A DNA stretch of 55,698 nucleotides from DASXMT01 sp036521415 (GCA_036521415.1 DATDHU010000136.1:1-55698); one strand, 5' to 3'. Counted from the stretch's first letter, positions 33,660 through 43,850 are shown. The notes: generated from the sequence alone by a model not told the origin. Program-made: numbers and translations.

Positions 33660-35183
33660 ATGACATCGGGAATCGGGTCGTGGGGGGTCTATCTCCCCTT
33701 CTGGCGCCTCGAGCGGAAGGCCATCGGGGTGGCCCTCGGCGCCCCCGCCGGTCGTGGATCGAGGACGGTCGCCTCCTTCGACGAGGACACCACGACGCTC
33801 GGGGTGGAAGCGGCCCGACGCGCCCAGTCGGCGGTCGGCGTGCCTCCGGCGGAACAGCTGTTCTTCTCGACTCCGGCCCCGGCCTATCAGGACAAGACCA
33901 ACGCCACCACCATCCATGCCGCCCTCGGGCTTCCCCAGCGGGCCGGGGCCTATGACCTGGCGGGCTCGGTCCGCTCTGCCCTGGCCACGCTGACCACCGC
34001 GGTGGACGCCGGGCGCGATCGCCCGGCCCTGGCCGTGATAGCCGAGGTCCGCACCGGGATGGCCGGCGGTGCCGACGAGCGGGATTCGGGTGACGGCGCC
34101 GTGGCCTTCACCTGTATGCCCGACGGCGCCGCCCTCGAATTGGTGGGACGGGCCTCGGCCAGCGAGGAGTTCCTCGACCGGTGGCGGGTGCCGGGCGAAC
34201 AGAGCTCGCACCAGTGGGAGGAGCGCTTCGGAGAGCAGGCGTACGTTCCCCTGGCCCAGGCGGCCTATGCCGACGCTCTCAAGTCGGTGGGCATCAGCGC
34301 CGAGAACGTCGATCATCTCGTGGTCAGCGGTCTCCATGCCCGGGCCGTCCGGGCCGTCACGTCCTCGTTGGGCGTCGCCAAAGAAGCGATCGCCCCAGAC
34401 CATTCGCTGTCCGTCGGCAACCTGGGTGCGGCCCAGTTGGGCCTGGGCCTGGCCGATGTGCTGGATCGGGGCGTTCCCGGTCAGGTCGTCGTCACCCTCC
34501 TGTTGGCCGATGGAGCCGACGCGTTGGTATGGCGCACCACCGACGGGCTTCCGGCCGCCCAGAAGGCACATCGAGAGGCCGGCCTGGCCACGGTGGCGGA
34601 GCAGGTGGCATCGGGAAACTCCGGTCTCTCCTATGCGTCGTTCCTGACGTGGCGAGGCCAGTTGCACCGCGAGCCGCCTCGCCGGCCCGAGCCCGGTCGA
34701 CCGGGAGCTCCCAACATGCAGCGCTCCGAGGGCTGGAAGTACGGATTCAATGCCAGCCAATGCCGGAACTGCGGGTTCCGTCATCTTCCCCCCACCCGGG
34801 TGTGCCTGCGCTGTAAGTCGGTCGACCAGATGGAGCCGGAACGGCTGGCCGACGTGGACGGGACGGTCGCCACCTTCACCATCGACTACCTGGCGTTCAG
34901 CTTGTCACCGCCGACGGTGGGGGTGGTGGTCGACTTCGACGGCGGGGGTCGGTTCCGCTGCGAGCTCACCGACTGCGACCCTGACGCCGTCCGGATAGGC
35001 ACGAGGGTGCAGATGACGTTCCGGCGCTTCTACACCGCCGAGGGCATGCACAATTACTTCTGGAAGGCCCGTCCCTTGACCGACGAGGTGCCCGAGGACG
35101 TGGGCCCGGCAGGCACAGCATCCGCAGGTTCAACACCGGCCGGCTCAACATCGGCAGGTTCAACACCGACCAAGGAGGCGTAG
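33660..35183 (+). CDS. HMG-CoA-synthase-like domain fused to DUF35 OB-fold
   Basis: Predicted 507-aa two-part protein. Residues 1-340 are thiolase-superfamily, closest to HMG-CoA synthase/archaeal type. Residues about 355-480 are a DUF35 domain with a zinc ribbon (Cys368, Cys371, Cys382, Cys385) and an OB-fold. The segment that should carry the nucleophilic Cys reads YDLAGSVRSA, with Ser at about 103, so the synthase active site may be degenerate. The tail is (AGSTP)-like pentapeptide repeats from 15-bp units. The next gene, two bases away, is an SCP2-type thiolase. Archaeal thiolase/HMGCS/DUF35 complexes channel acyl groups, and this pair may be a bacterial counterpart. Confidence 0.85.
   Translation: MTSGIGSWGVYLPFWRLERKAIGVALGAPAGRGSRTVASFDEDTTTLGVEAARRAQSAVGVPPAEQLFFSTPAPAYQDKTNATTIHAALGLPQRAGAYDLAGSVRSALATLTTAVDAGRDRPALAVIAEVRTGMAGGADERDSGDGAVAFTCMPDGAALELVGRASASEEFLDRWRVPGEQSSHQWEERFGEQAYVPLAQAAYADALKSVGISAENVDHLVVSGLHARAVRAVTSSLGVAKEAIAPDHSLSVGNLGAAQLGLGLADVLDRGVPGQVVVTLLLADGADALVWRTTDGLPAAQKAHREAGLATVAEQVASGNSGLSYASFLTWRGQLHREPPRRPEPGRPGAPNMQRSEGWKYGFNASQCRNCGFRHLPPTRVCLRCKSVDQMEPERLADVDGTVATFTIDYLAFSLSPPTVGVVVDFDGGGRFRCELTDCDPDAVRIGTRVQMTFRRFYTAEGMHNYFWKARPLTDEVPEDVGPAGTASAGSTPAGSTSAGSTPTKEA
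35109..35168 (+). repeat. 15-bp tandem repeat in the HMGCS-like gene 3' end
   Basis: Four 15-nt units at 35109, 35124, 35139 and 35154 encode AGTAS, AGSTP, AGSTS and AGSTP, giving a disordered Ala/Gly/Ser/Thr/Pro tail just before the stop. Confidence 0.85.
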
Positions 35184-35185
35184 TC

Positions 35186-36391
35186 ATGGCCAGCAACGGC
35201 ATCAGGGACAGGGTGGCCATCGTCGGCATGGGCTGCACAGAATTCGGTGAGCGCTGGGACAAGGGCGCGGACGATTTGCTCACCGACGCGGCCAAGGACG
35301 CGATCGCCTCGGCCGGCGTTTCTCTCGACGACATCGACGCCTTCTGGTTGGGCACGCTCGGTTCGGGCAACTCGGGGCTTACCCTGTCCCGTCCGCTCAA
35401 GCTCGACTACAAGCCGGTCACGCGGGTGGAGAACTTCTGCGCCACCGGGTCAGAGGCGCTTCGCAACGCCTGCTATGCCGTGGCCTCGGGCGCCTACGAC
35501 GTGGCCATGGCCATCGGCGTGGAGAAACTGAAGGACTCGGGCTACTCCGGGCTCACGGGCATCCACCAGGTGGGCGATGGCACCGGCGGCTCGCTCACGG
35601 CTCCGGCCACCTTCTCGTTCCTCGCTCCCTCCTACAGTCACAAGTACGGGGTGGACACCCAGGAGATGAAAGACGTGATGACCCGCATCGCCTGGAAGAA
35701 CCATTTCAACGGGGCACGCAACCCCCGTGCCCAGTTCCGCAAGGAGGTCTCGTTGGAGACCATCTCGAAGTCGCCCCGGGTCGCCGGCGAACTGGGAGTG
35801 TTCGACTGCAGTGGCGTGTCCGACGGTTCGGCCGCGGCCATCGTGTGCCGGGCCGAGGACGCCCATCGTTACACCGACGCTCCGCTGTACGTGAAGGGGC
35901 TCAGCTTCGTGGCCGGACCGGCGGCCGGCCCCATCGACCCGGACTACGACTACACGACGTTCGAGGAGGTCGTGCGCTCGGCCGCCGACGCCTACCAGCA
36001 AGCCGGAGTGACCGACCCGCGGGCCCAGCTGGCCATGGCCGAGGTTCACGACTGCTTCACTCCGACCGAGCTGGTCCTGATGGAGGACCTCGGTTTCGCC
36101 GATCGGGGCACGGCCTGGAAGGAGGTCCTGGCCGGGACGTTCGACTTGGACGGTGAACTGCCGGTGAACCCCGACGGTGGCCTGAAGAGCTTCGGGCACC
36201 CGATCGGGGCGTCGGGGCTCCGGATGATGTTCGAGTGCTGGCTGCAGCTGCGCCGACAGGCTCCCGACGACCGTCAGATCAAGAGCGTCACCGAAGGGGG
36301 CCGGACTCTGGGCCTGACCCACAACCTGGGCGGCGGCCCCGGGGAGTGCGTGAGCTTCGTCAGCGTGGTGGGCTCGGAGCCCTCGGCCTAG
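35186..36391 (+). CDS. SCP2-type thiolase (acetyl-CoA acetyltransferase family)
   Basis: Predicted 401-aa thiolase-fold enzyme. RVENFCATGSEALRNA carries the nucleophilic Cys (about 85). EVHDCFTPTE, SFGHPIGASGLRM (His about 338) and HNLGGGPGECVSFV (Cys about 388) complete the active-site set. The HDCFT and HNLGG forms are those of SCP2 thiolases. It would cleave or form a C-C bond in a 3-ketoacyl-CoA. It starts two bases after the HMGCS-like/DUF35 fusion, so the two products probably form a complex; DUF35 partners often bind CoA for such enzymes. Some SCP2-type members act as aldolases on steroid side chains. Confidence 0.9.
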   Translation: MASNGIRDRVAIVGMGCTEFGERWDKGADDLLTDAAKDAIASAGVSLDDIDAFWLGTLGSGNSGLTLSRPLKLDYKPVTRVENFCATGSEALRNACYAVASGAYDVAMAIGVEKLKDSGYSGLTGIHQVGDGTGGSLTAPATFSFLAPSYSHKYGVDTQEMKDVMTRIAWKNHFNGARNPRAQFRKEVSLETISKSPRVAGELGVFDCSGVSDGSAAAIVCRAEDAHRYTDAPLYVKGLSFVAGPAAGPIDPDYDYTTFEEVVRSAADAYQQAGVTDPRAQLAMAEVHDCFTPTELVLMEDLGFADRGTAWKEVLAGTFDLDGELPVNPDGGLKSFGHPIGASGLRMMFECWLQLRRQAPDDRQIKSVTEGGRTLGLTHNLGGGPGECVSFVSVVGSEPSA

Positions 36392-36406
36392 CGCCTCCCG
36401 GCCCCT

Positions 36407-37627
36407 TCAGCCCAACGGGTTCTTACCCAGGGGTGGGCAATAGAGCGGCTCGACGACCGAGTACTTGGAGCCGTTCGAGCCGACGATGGCGTCGCAACCC
36501 CCCGGGCCCATGTGGGCAGCGGGGAACGAAGCCGGTCCGGTGCCGCCGGGCACCGAGAACGTCCATCCCTCGTTCAGCGCCTTGGTGATGTTGGCCGATG
36601 TGATGGGAAGTCCCTTGGTGTTCACCTGCTTGATCGCTGCGATGAACTCCATCGCCGACCAGTAGCCGGCCTCGGTCGGTTGCCCGTGGACCGCCGTCGA
36701 GCTCGCTGCGTTCACGTCCTTGGTCATCTGGGCCACGGCCGGACTGTCCTGCTCCCACGGAGCGAAGCTGACCAGCGTGTCGCTCCCCTTGGCCACGCTG
36801 ACGGCTCGGGGATCGTAGAGCGAGAAGTTGAAGTCCGTACCCTTGAAGCCCAGCTGGTTCAGCTTGCTGATGATGCCGATGTCGGCCGTGGGCGGCAGCA
36901 CCTGCTGGACGATGTTCGGGGGCTTGCCATTGTCGGCCGTCATCAGCTGTTGCACGTATGGGGTGTAGTCGCTCACGACGGCCGGCGGCTCGGGGATCGA
37001 GGTCACTTCCTTGACCACTTTGGCCCCCAGCTGCTTCCACTCGGCCGCGAACAGCTGGAGTGACTCGAGCGCCGAGGCGTTGTTGATGGCCACCAATGCA
37101 ACTGTTTTGCCCTTGCAGTTCCCACCGACGGCCTTGCAGAAGACCGAGGCGACGCTCCCGACGGAGGTGTAGTCCTTCGGTGACGGCGGCACTGCGCCCA
37201 CAAAGCTGAATCCGTTGTTCGATCCCCACCAGCCGGTGGAAATACCCCAGCCAAAGTAGGGTATGCCGGCCTTGGCCAGTACGCTGCCACCCACCCAGGC
37301 CTCGGTCACCACCGGGACCACGGCGGTGACGCCCGCGTTGACGAGCTCCTTGGCCGCGGTGATGTCCTGCGTCTCGTTCTGGCCGTCATCCTGCATGCCG
37401 ATGAACTTGATCTTTCGGCCGTTGAGGCCCCCGGCGGCGTTGAATGCGTTGAAGGCGGCCTGGGCACCGACGTCCGCCCCGGCATAGGTAGCAGCCGACC
37501 ACACGCCGCCGACGACGATGGGGCTGGTGTTGGCGGCCGATGCTGCGCCCGCGCCGAGCGTCAAGGTGGTCAGCGCCAGGACTGCGGCGCCGATGAACGC
37601 TCCGATCGCGCGTGACTGCTTCCTCAT
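36407..37627 (-). CDS. Branched-chain amino-acid-type ABC substrate-binding protein
   Basis: Predicted 406-aa exported type I periplasmic binding protein (Peripla_BP_6). A Sec signal peptide is visible: MRKQSRAIG, a hydrophobic core, then cleavage after AGAASA at about residue 31. The mature part has PIVVGGVWSAATYAGADVG, AFNAAGGLNGRKIKF and the VNAGVTAVVPV repeat. Two Cys pairs (FCKAVGGNC and GGCD...LYC) may form disulfides. ATG 37627 follows AGGGGGGACC. No permease or ATPase gene is near, so it presumably feeds a transporter encoded elsewhere. Given the neighbourhood, its ligand may be an organic acid or amide rather than an amino acid. It ends 16 bp from the thiolase stop. Confidence 0.9.
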   Translation of the reverse strand: MRKQSRAIGAFIGAAVLALTTLTLGAGAASAANTSPIVVGGVWSAATYAGADVGAQAAFNAFNAAGGLNGRKIKFIGMQDDGQNETQDITAAKELVNAGVTAVVPVVTEAWVGGSVLAKAGIPYFGWGISTGWWGSNNGFSFVGAVPPSPKDYTSVGSVASVFCKAVGGNCKGKTVALVAINNASALESLQLFAAEWKQLGAKVVKEVTSIPEPPAVVSDYTPYVQQLMTADNGKPPNIVQQVLPPTADIGIISKLNQLGFKGTDFNFSLYDPRAVSVAKGSDTLVSFAPWEQDSPAVAQMTKDVNAASSTAVHGQPTEAGYWSAMEFIAAIKQVNTKGLPITSANITKALNEGWTFSVPGGTGPASFPAAHMGPGGCDAIVGSNGSKYSVVEPLYCPPLGKNPLG

Positions 37628-37803
37628 GGTCCCCCCTGGGATCTCGGTGACAGGGCAACTCGACGGCGTACCGTATGCGAGAACGGCGGTTTGCGCCAAA
37701 CTTGCCGGTCAGACGCCATCACCGCTGGGCTCGCGCGTCGATCCCTCGATCTCGACCGCCGGTTCGGCACCCGACGGGCGTCAGCTCCCAGGTTTCCGGG
37801 TCC

Positions 37804-38424
37804 TCAGGTCGGGTTGGCCAGGGCGGCGACGAGGAAGTCGGCCATCTCGGAACCGATCTGGTCGGCATCCTTTGGCCCCGACGGGTCGAACCACTTGTAG
37901 CAGAAGTTCACGGCGCCGACCATGGCCCGGACGGCGATCCGGGGGGTGGCCGTCAATCGGAACTCGCCCGCGGCCACCCCGTCCTCCACCACGTTGACCA
38001 GAAAATCCTCGCGCTCTCGTCGCTGCTTGCGTATGACCCCCATCAATTCAGCGGGAACCTCGGCCTCTTCTTCGGTGAATATCCGTTGCAGCCTCTGTTG
38101 CCGGCAGGAGTAGGTGGCCCGTTGGGCCAGGATGCGGCGCAACGATTCCGTAGCCGACCTGCTCGACTCGATCACGGCGCGCTCTTCGACCAAGTGCTGC
38201 TCCATCTCCGTCTGGTACAGGAGGACCAGCAATTGCTCCTTGGAGGCCACGTAGTGGTACAGGCCCGGCTTGCTGAGACCGGCCGCTCGAGCCAGGTCAT
38301 TCATGGACGTGGCCCGATAGCCGTTCTCGGCGAACACGGCCACGGCGGCGGCCAGTATCTCCTCGGTCCGGTTGCCGGCAGAGCGAGTTCTGGCCGGCGG
38401 TGGCTCTCCATCACCCTTCGCCAT
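37804..38424 (-). CDS. TetR-family regulator (KstR2-like)
   Basis: Predicted 206-aa TetR regulator. The DNA-binding domain is at about residues 18-65 (EILAAAVAVFAENGYRAT, LARAAGLSKPGLYHYVASKEQL). The C-terminal part, with VNFCYKWFDPSGPKDADQ, recalls KstR2-type repressors of steroid catabolism, although this is by motif memory. ATG 38424 is preferred with GGAGG eight bases upstream; a GTG at 38433 overlaps that ribosome-binding site. It is divergent from the amidohydrolase at 38606. A 17-bp palindrome (38565-38581) between them is the natural operator candidate. Confidence 0.9.
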   Translation of the reverse strand: MAKGDGEPPPARTRSAGNRTEEILAAAVAVFAENGYRATSMNDLARAAGLSKPGLYHYVASKEQLLVLLYQTEMEQHLVEERAVIESSRSATESLRRILAQRATYSCRQQRLQRIFTEEEAEVPAELMGVIRKQRREREDFLVNVVEDGVAAGEFRLTATPRIAVRAMVGAVNFCYKWFDPSGPKDADQIGSEMADFLVAALANPT

Positions 38425-38564
38425 CCCCAACACCTCCGATTCACCAGCTCACGATAAGACAGGCCGACGGCCCTTGACCTGCGGTCGGAAGGGGTCAGTG
38501 TGCCATGTGGGCGCCACGGCGCCAGAGAAATGCCTCTGGGTCAGGCAAGCCGACCGGTCGGGCG

Positions 38565-38581
38565 GGAAGTATGGTACTTCC
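38565..38581. promoter_or_regulatory. GGAAGTA/TACTTCC palindrome, candidate TetR operator
   Basis: GGAAGTATGGTACTTCC is a perfect inverted repeat with 7-bp arms and a 3-bp spacer. It lies 25 bp ahead of the amidohydrolase start and about 140 bp from the TetR start, in the divergent intergenic region. TetR-family dimers bind sites of this shape. Confidence 0.55.
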
Positions 38582-38605
38582 AGCCGGCGTAAGGGGAGAT
38601 CTGAC

Positions 38606-39787
38606 GTGCCACTCGACTACCGCATGTACGACGCCGACAACCACCTCTACGAGACGGCGGATGCGTTCACCCGGTACCTCCCGGACCACCGCCGGAACGA
38701 CTTCTACTGGACCACGGACGACCGGGGTCACCGTCATGTGATCCTCGCCGGCAAGGTTTTCGATTACCTGCCCAATCCCACCTTCGACCCCATCGCCGTG
38801 GCCGGCTGCCTGCTCGACGTGTTCAAGGGCGAGAAATCGATGCTCGAGCATAAGAACTCGGCGTACCAGTTCGAACCCTTGGCCGATCGACCCGAATATC
38901 AGCGCCGTGACCCCCGGGTGGGCCGGATGGACGAACAGCGAGTCGAGGCCTCGCTGCTCTTTCCCACCCTGGTCTCCGGCATCGAAGAGGCGACGGGCGA
39001 CGACGTCGACCTGACGATGGACCTCCTGTGGTCGTTCAATCGCTGGCTCGAAGATGACTGGGGATTCGCCTATCAGGATCGACTCTTTGCCACGCCGGTC
39101 GTCTCCCTCGCCGATGTGGACGAGTCGGTCAGGATGCTCGAGTGGGCCCTCCAGCGCGGCTGCCGAGCCATCATGGTGCGGCCCTCGCCTGTCCCGACCA
39201 AGATGGGTATGCGCTCGCCCGCCGACCCGATGTTCGATCCCTTCTGGGCCCGCTGTGAGGAGGCCCAAATCCTGGTCTGCGGGCACCTGTCGGCTACGGG
39301 TTATCACCGCTACTCCGGGGACTGGACCGGCGTGTACGAGTTCGCACCGCACCGGCCCCAAGGACCGTTTGCATCGATAGCCACCCATGCCCGGGCGACC
39401 ATGGACTTCTTCACCGCCATGGTCGCCCAGGGCGCCGTGACCCGGCATCCCCGACTGCGTCTTCTGTCTGTCGAGAACGGATCGGACTGGGTGCACTGGA
39501 TCGTCGAACGTTTCAAAGTCGAGTACCAGCGCTACCCGGGCTCGTTCCCCGAGGAACCGGTGGGCGCCTTCGAGCGGTGCGTGTGGGTGGTTCCCTATTG
39601 GGAGGAGCCCATCAAAGACCTCACTGCATACGTGCCGGTCGAGCGGATCTTGGCCGGGTCGGACTTTCCCCATTCTGACGGCTTGCCTGAGCCGACCCAG
39701 TTCGCCAAGGCGTTGGACCAGTTCTCCGAAACCGACGTCCGGCGGGTTATGCGCGACAATCTCCGGTCGCTTCTCGTTGCCGGCTGA
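38606..39787 (+). CDS. COG2159-type amidohydrolase
   Basis: Predicted 393-aa TIM-barrel amidohydrolase of the subgroup that begins with YDADNHLYE (Asp-x-His metal motif). AIMVRPSPVPTKMGMRSPADP, ILVCGHLSATGYHRY, LLSVENGSDWVHWIVE and ILAGSDFPHSDGL (strand-8 Asp) follow. It is paralogous to 50824-52029 and more distant from the DDH-type pair at 2739 and 10976. GTG 38606 follows AAGGGGAGATCTGAC; upstream in-frame codons run through the promoter. The TGA overlaps the start of the following CoA ligase (TGATG). The shared operon suggests it delivers or modifies the ligase's acid substrate. Confidence 0.9.
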   Translation: MPLDYRMYDADNHLYETADAFTRYLPDHRRNDFYWTTDDRGHRHVILAGKVFDYLPNPTFDPIAVAGCLLDVFKGEKSMLEHKNSAYQFEPLADRPEYQRRDPRVGRMDEQRVEASLLFPTLVSGIEEATGDDVDLTMDLLWSFNRWLEDDWGFAYQDRLFATPVVSLADVDESVRMLEWALQRGCRAIMVRPSPVPTKMGMRSPADPMFDPFWARCEEAQILVCGHLSATGYHRYSGDWTGVYEFAPHRPQGPFASIATHARATMDFFTAMVAQGAVTRHPRLRLLSVENGSDWVHWIVERFKVEYQRYPGSFPEEPVGAFERCVWVVPYWEEPIKDLTAYVPVERILAGSDFPHSDGLPEPTQFAKALDQFSETDVRRVMRDNLRSLLVAG

Positions 39788-41535
39788 TGGAGGACCGAAA
39801 CGCCGTTTCGCTGCCGCTGGGTATGGGCAAGCCGAGCGATCGGCCTCTCGAACCGCCCGCGGCACCGGCAGCCCGACCCCGTCCCGGTCCGAAGAGTGCG
39901 GTCACGGTGGCCGAGTGGATCCGGGGTCTGGCCGATGCCCACGGAGACCAGGAGGCGGTCGTCGGGAGCTCCGGTCGCCTTACCTTCCTGGCGCTCGAAT
40001 TCGAATCTCGCCGTCTGGCCCGGGGCCTCCTGGCCCGAGGGGTGGGGAAGGGGACGCGGGTCGGACTGTGGATGGGCAATGGGCCTTGTTGGGTGGTGCT
40101 GTTTGCCGCCATTGCCCGGTGCGGGGCGGTAACCGTTCCGCTGAGCACCTTCTTCTCAGACGAAGAGCTGGCCACGGTGATTCGTCACGCCGACCTGCAA
40201 GGGATCTTCCTCCACCCCACTTTCCTGGGTGACGACCAGCGGCACCGTATGGTCGGGGCCCTGCCCGAGCTGTCGGGCACGGGACCGCCTCCTTGGGCCA
40301 TCAGGGCAGCCCCGCATCTCCGCTGGGTGGTGTCGGTCGACGAGGCCGATGACGGACCGCCCTGGTCGACGGGCCTCGGCTGGCTCACCGAAGGAGCGGC
40401 CCACCCAGGTTTCGACGAGGACCTCCTGGCCGAGGTGGAAGCGGAGATACACCCCGACGACGACGCCATCATGATCTATACCTCCGGGTCTACAGCCATG
40501 CCGAAGGGTGCTCCCCACAGCCACCGCACGATCATGGAGAAGACCCACTACCTCCGAGAATGGATGGGGGTGGCCGACGGAATCCGTTCGTATACCGCCG
40601 CGCCCTTCTTCTGGGTGGGCGGCCTCACCATGAGTCTCTTCGTCGTGCTCGACGGCGGAGGGACCCAGTTCTGCACGGATCGATTCGTTGCCGGCCAGGT
40701 CCTGACCCTCATCGAGACGGAACGAATTGAGCGGGCCGTGCTCTATCCCCATCAGATCAAGGCGCTCCTCGAGCACCCCGACTTCGCCCGAACGGATCGA
40801 TCGTCACTACGGGACGCCGATCCACAATTGCTGGTTCCCGGTGTGGCGTCGGAGGCCGACCCCGACGACGCCCTGTTCATCGGTCTCGGCATGACCGAGA
40901 CATTTGGCGGGTACTGGTGGGGCCGGCCCGACCCGACCATGCCCGTCCAACGGCTCCGAGGCGAGCGACGCCCCCCGCCCCTCGAGGTCCTGCAGCCCGG
41001 CGTGGAGCTCCGCCTGCTCGACACGGAGGGCCGGGCGGTGAACGACGGCGAGGTCGGGGAGGTCTGTATCCGAGGTGCTTCGATTACCCGAGGGCTGCAC
41101 AAGGCGGATCGAGACGATGTCTTCGACACCGATGGTTGGTTCCACACCGGGGATCGAGCCAAGGTCGACGGCTACCGGCTGCACTTCCAGGGGCGCCTCA
41201 ACGACATGATCAAGACGTCAGGAGCCAATGTCGCCCCGAGCGAGGTGGCCGCGGCTCTCCGCCAGGTGGACGCGGTGCGCGAGGCCTACGTGCTCGGGCT
41301 TCCTGACCCGGTCAGGGGACAAGTAGTGGTAGCGGCGGTCGTTCTCGAGAACGGTACCTCGGTGACGGCGGACGATCTCCGTCGGGCGCTCCGAGCCCGG
41401 TTGTCCACGTTCAAGGTTCCGAGCTCCTTCGTGTTCATGTCGGCGGACGAGATCCCATGGACGCCGTCGTTCAAAGTTCGTTACGGCAAGCTCGCCGAAC
41501 TCTTGGCCGAGCGCATCGACGGGTCTGAAGCCTGA
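39787..41535 (+). CDS. Class I adenylate-forming CoA ligase
   Basis: Predicted 582-aa acyl-CoA or aryl-CoA synthetase. The P-loop IMIYTSGSTAMPKGAPHSH, LFIGLGMTETFGGYWW, GWFHTGDRAKVDGYRLHFQGR and the C-terminal WTPSFKVRYGKL with the candidate catalytic Lys are all present. A Pro/Ala-rich N-terminal segment of about 35 residues precedes the adenylation domain. The ATG overlaps the amidohydrolase stop. After the gene a 9-bp inverted repeat may terminate transcription. The acid substrate is unknown; coupling to the amidohydrolase hints at a pathway acid. Confidence 0.9.
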   Translation: MEDRNAVSLPLGMGKPSDRPLEPPAAPAARPRPGPKSAVTVAEWIRGLADAHGDQEAVVGSSGRLTFLALEFESRRLARGLLARGVGKGTRVGLWMGNGPCWVVLFAAIARCGAVTVPLSTFFSDEELATVIRHADLQGIFLHPTFLGDDQRHRMVGALPELSGTGPPPWAIRAAPHLRWVVSVDEADDGPPWSTGLGWLTEGAAHPGFDEDLLAEVEAEIHPDDDAIMIYTSGSTAMPKGAPHSHRTIMEKTHYLREWMGVADGIRSYTAAPFFWVGGLTMSLFVVLDGGGTQFCTDRFVAGQVLTLIETERIERAVLYPHQIKALLEHPDFARTDRSSLRDADPQLLVPGVASEADPDDALFIGLGMTETFGGYWWGRPDPTMPVQRLRGERRPPPLEVLQPGVELRLLDTEGRAVNDGEVGEVCIRGASITRGLHKADRDDVFDTDGWFHTGDRAKVDGYRLHFQGRLNDMIKTSGANVAPSEVAAALRQVDAVREAYVLGLPDPVRGQVVVAAVVLENGTSVTADDLRRALRARLSTFKVPSSFVFMSADEIPWTPSFKVRYGKLAELLAERIDGSEA

Positions 41536-41578
41536 TCGACCGGGAGCCGAGGGAGAAACAGGGACATCTGGTCGATCA
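41533..41578. terminator. 9-bp inverted repeat at a convergent gene junction
   Basis: TGATCGACC (41533-41541) and GGTCGATCA (41570-41578) are perfect reverse complements separated by 28 bp. The first arm contains the CoA ligase stop codon. The location between convergent genes suggests a terminator or an mRNA 3'-end structure; there is no T-tract. Confidence 0.45.
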
Positions 41579-41616
41579 ACGCGCTGTGCTGAGGGGCGCG
41601 CCGAGGAGACGCCCGG

Positions 41617-42516
41617 TTACGACCGAGCCGTGTCCTGGGTGAGGCCGCCGGGCATGACCATGCCGACGGGCTGGAGGTGCTGGCCCAACATGACGTCGAA
41701 TTCGTCGGCCAGGGCTTCGGCGTCCCAACCGCCGTCCCGGCTCATCCAGGCGATCTGCTTGGGATGCTGGAAGAGGGTGAAGGCCCAGTCGGAGCGGCCG
41801 AACAGCTGGCCGTTCACCGCACTCGCCCGCTCGGAGGCCAGGTAAACGACCATGGGCGCATTGAGGGACGGGTCCAAGGTGGCCGGCGGCTCCTCGCCAT
41901 CCGCGTAGAGGTTGGCGGTCATCCGGGTGGCGCCGGCCGGGGCCATGGCGTTGGCGGTGATGCCCGAGCGCCCGAGCTCCATGGCCCACACGAAGGTCAT
42001 GCCCATGATCCCCGCCTTGGCCGCGGCGTAGTTGGTCTGGCCGAAGTTGCCCCTGAGGCCGGCCGAGGAGGTGATGTTGATGATGCGCCCGTACCCGGCC
42101 TCCTTCATGGGGCCTACGGCGTGCTGGGCGCAGTTGAAGGTGCCCTTCAAGTGAGTGGCGATCACGGCGTCGAAGTCCTCGGGCCCCATCTTCACCAACG
42201 TGCGGTCGCGGACGATCCCGGCGTTGTTGACGAGAATGTCGATCTGGCCGAAGTTGTCGATGGCCGTCTGGATGATCCGTCCGGCAGCGTCGTAGTCGGA
42301 GACCGAGTCATGGGCGGGGACCGCACGTCCGCCCGACGAGTTGATCTCGGCGCACACCTCGGCGGCCGGGTCCTCGCCGGTCTCGTCCCCGCGAAGGCCG
42401 ACACCGATGTCGTTGACCACGACGACGGCACCCTCCCGGGCCAGGGCCAGAGCGAACTCCCGGCCGATGCCGCGACCCGCCCCGGTCACCACCGCTACGC
42501 GTCCTTCTAACAACAT
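41617..42516 (-). CDS. SDR, peroxisomal multifunctional-type 3-hydroxyacyl-CoA dehydrogenase-like
   Basis: Predicted 299-aa SDR. It begins MLLEGRVAVVTGAGRGIG, followed by VVVNDIGVGLRGDETGEDP, DILVNNAGIVRDRTL, the active site INITSSAGLRGNFGQTNYAAAKAG and TANAMAPAGATRM. The VNDIGVGLRG insertion and the long C-terminal part are typical of the dehydrogenase domain of multifunctional enzyme type 2 (HSD17B4-like), which oxidises (3R)-hydroxyacyl-CoA. GGGAGGGCCC precedes the ATG. It is divergent from an acyl-CoA dehydrogenase (42627), so both may serve the same beta-oxidation-like cycle under the shared GTTTTC element. Confidence 0.9.
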   Translation of the reverse strand: MLLEGRVAVVTGAGRGIGREFALALAREGAVVVVNDIGVGLRGDETGEDPAAEVCAEINSSGGRAVPAHDSVSDYDAAGRIIQTAIDNFGQIDILVNNAGIVRDRTLVKMGPEDFDAVIATHLKGTFNCAQHAVGPMKEAGYGRIINITSSAGLRGNFGQTNYAAAKAGIMGMTFVWAMELGRSGITANAMAPAGATRMTANLYADGEEPPATLDPSLNAPMVVYLASERASAVNGQLFGRSDWAFTLFQHPKQIAWMSRDGGWDAEALADEFDVMLGQHLQPVGMVMPGGLTQDTARS

Positions 42517-42573
42517 GGGCCCTCCCGATCACATCCGGCCCCAGCGAGTCGGGGGCCAGCGTGACGATACTAT

Positions 42574-42599
42574 TGGCCAAACAGTCGTTTTCGCCTGTT
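42574..42599 (+). promoter_or_regulatory. GTTTTC element with AACAG/CTGTT repeat, SDR/ACAD divergent promoter
   Basis: The GTTTTC core is at 42587-42592, within an imperfect palindrome GGCCAAACAG...CGCCTGTTGG. It lies 71 bp from the SDR start and 35 bp from the acyl-CoA dehydrogenase start. TAGTAT (minus strand, 42568-42573) could be the SDR -10. It is the best-formed copy of the recurrent element. Confidence 0.55.
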
Positions 42600-42626
42600 G
42601 GGCGGCACGTCGAAAGTGGTGATGCA

Positions 42627-43849
<1,223 letters not shown>

Positions 43850-43850
<1 letters not shown>

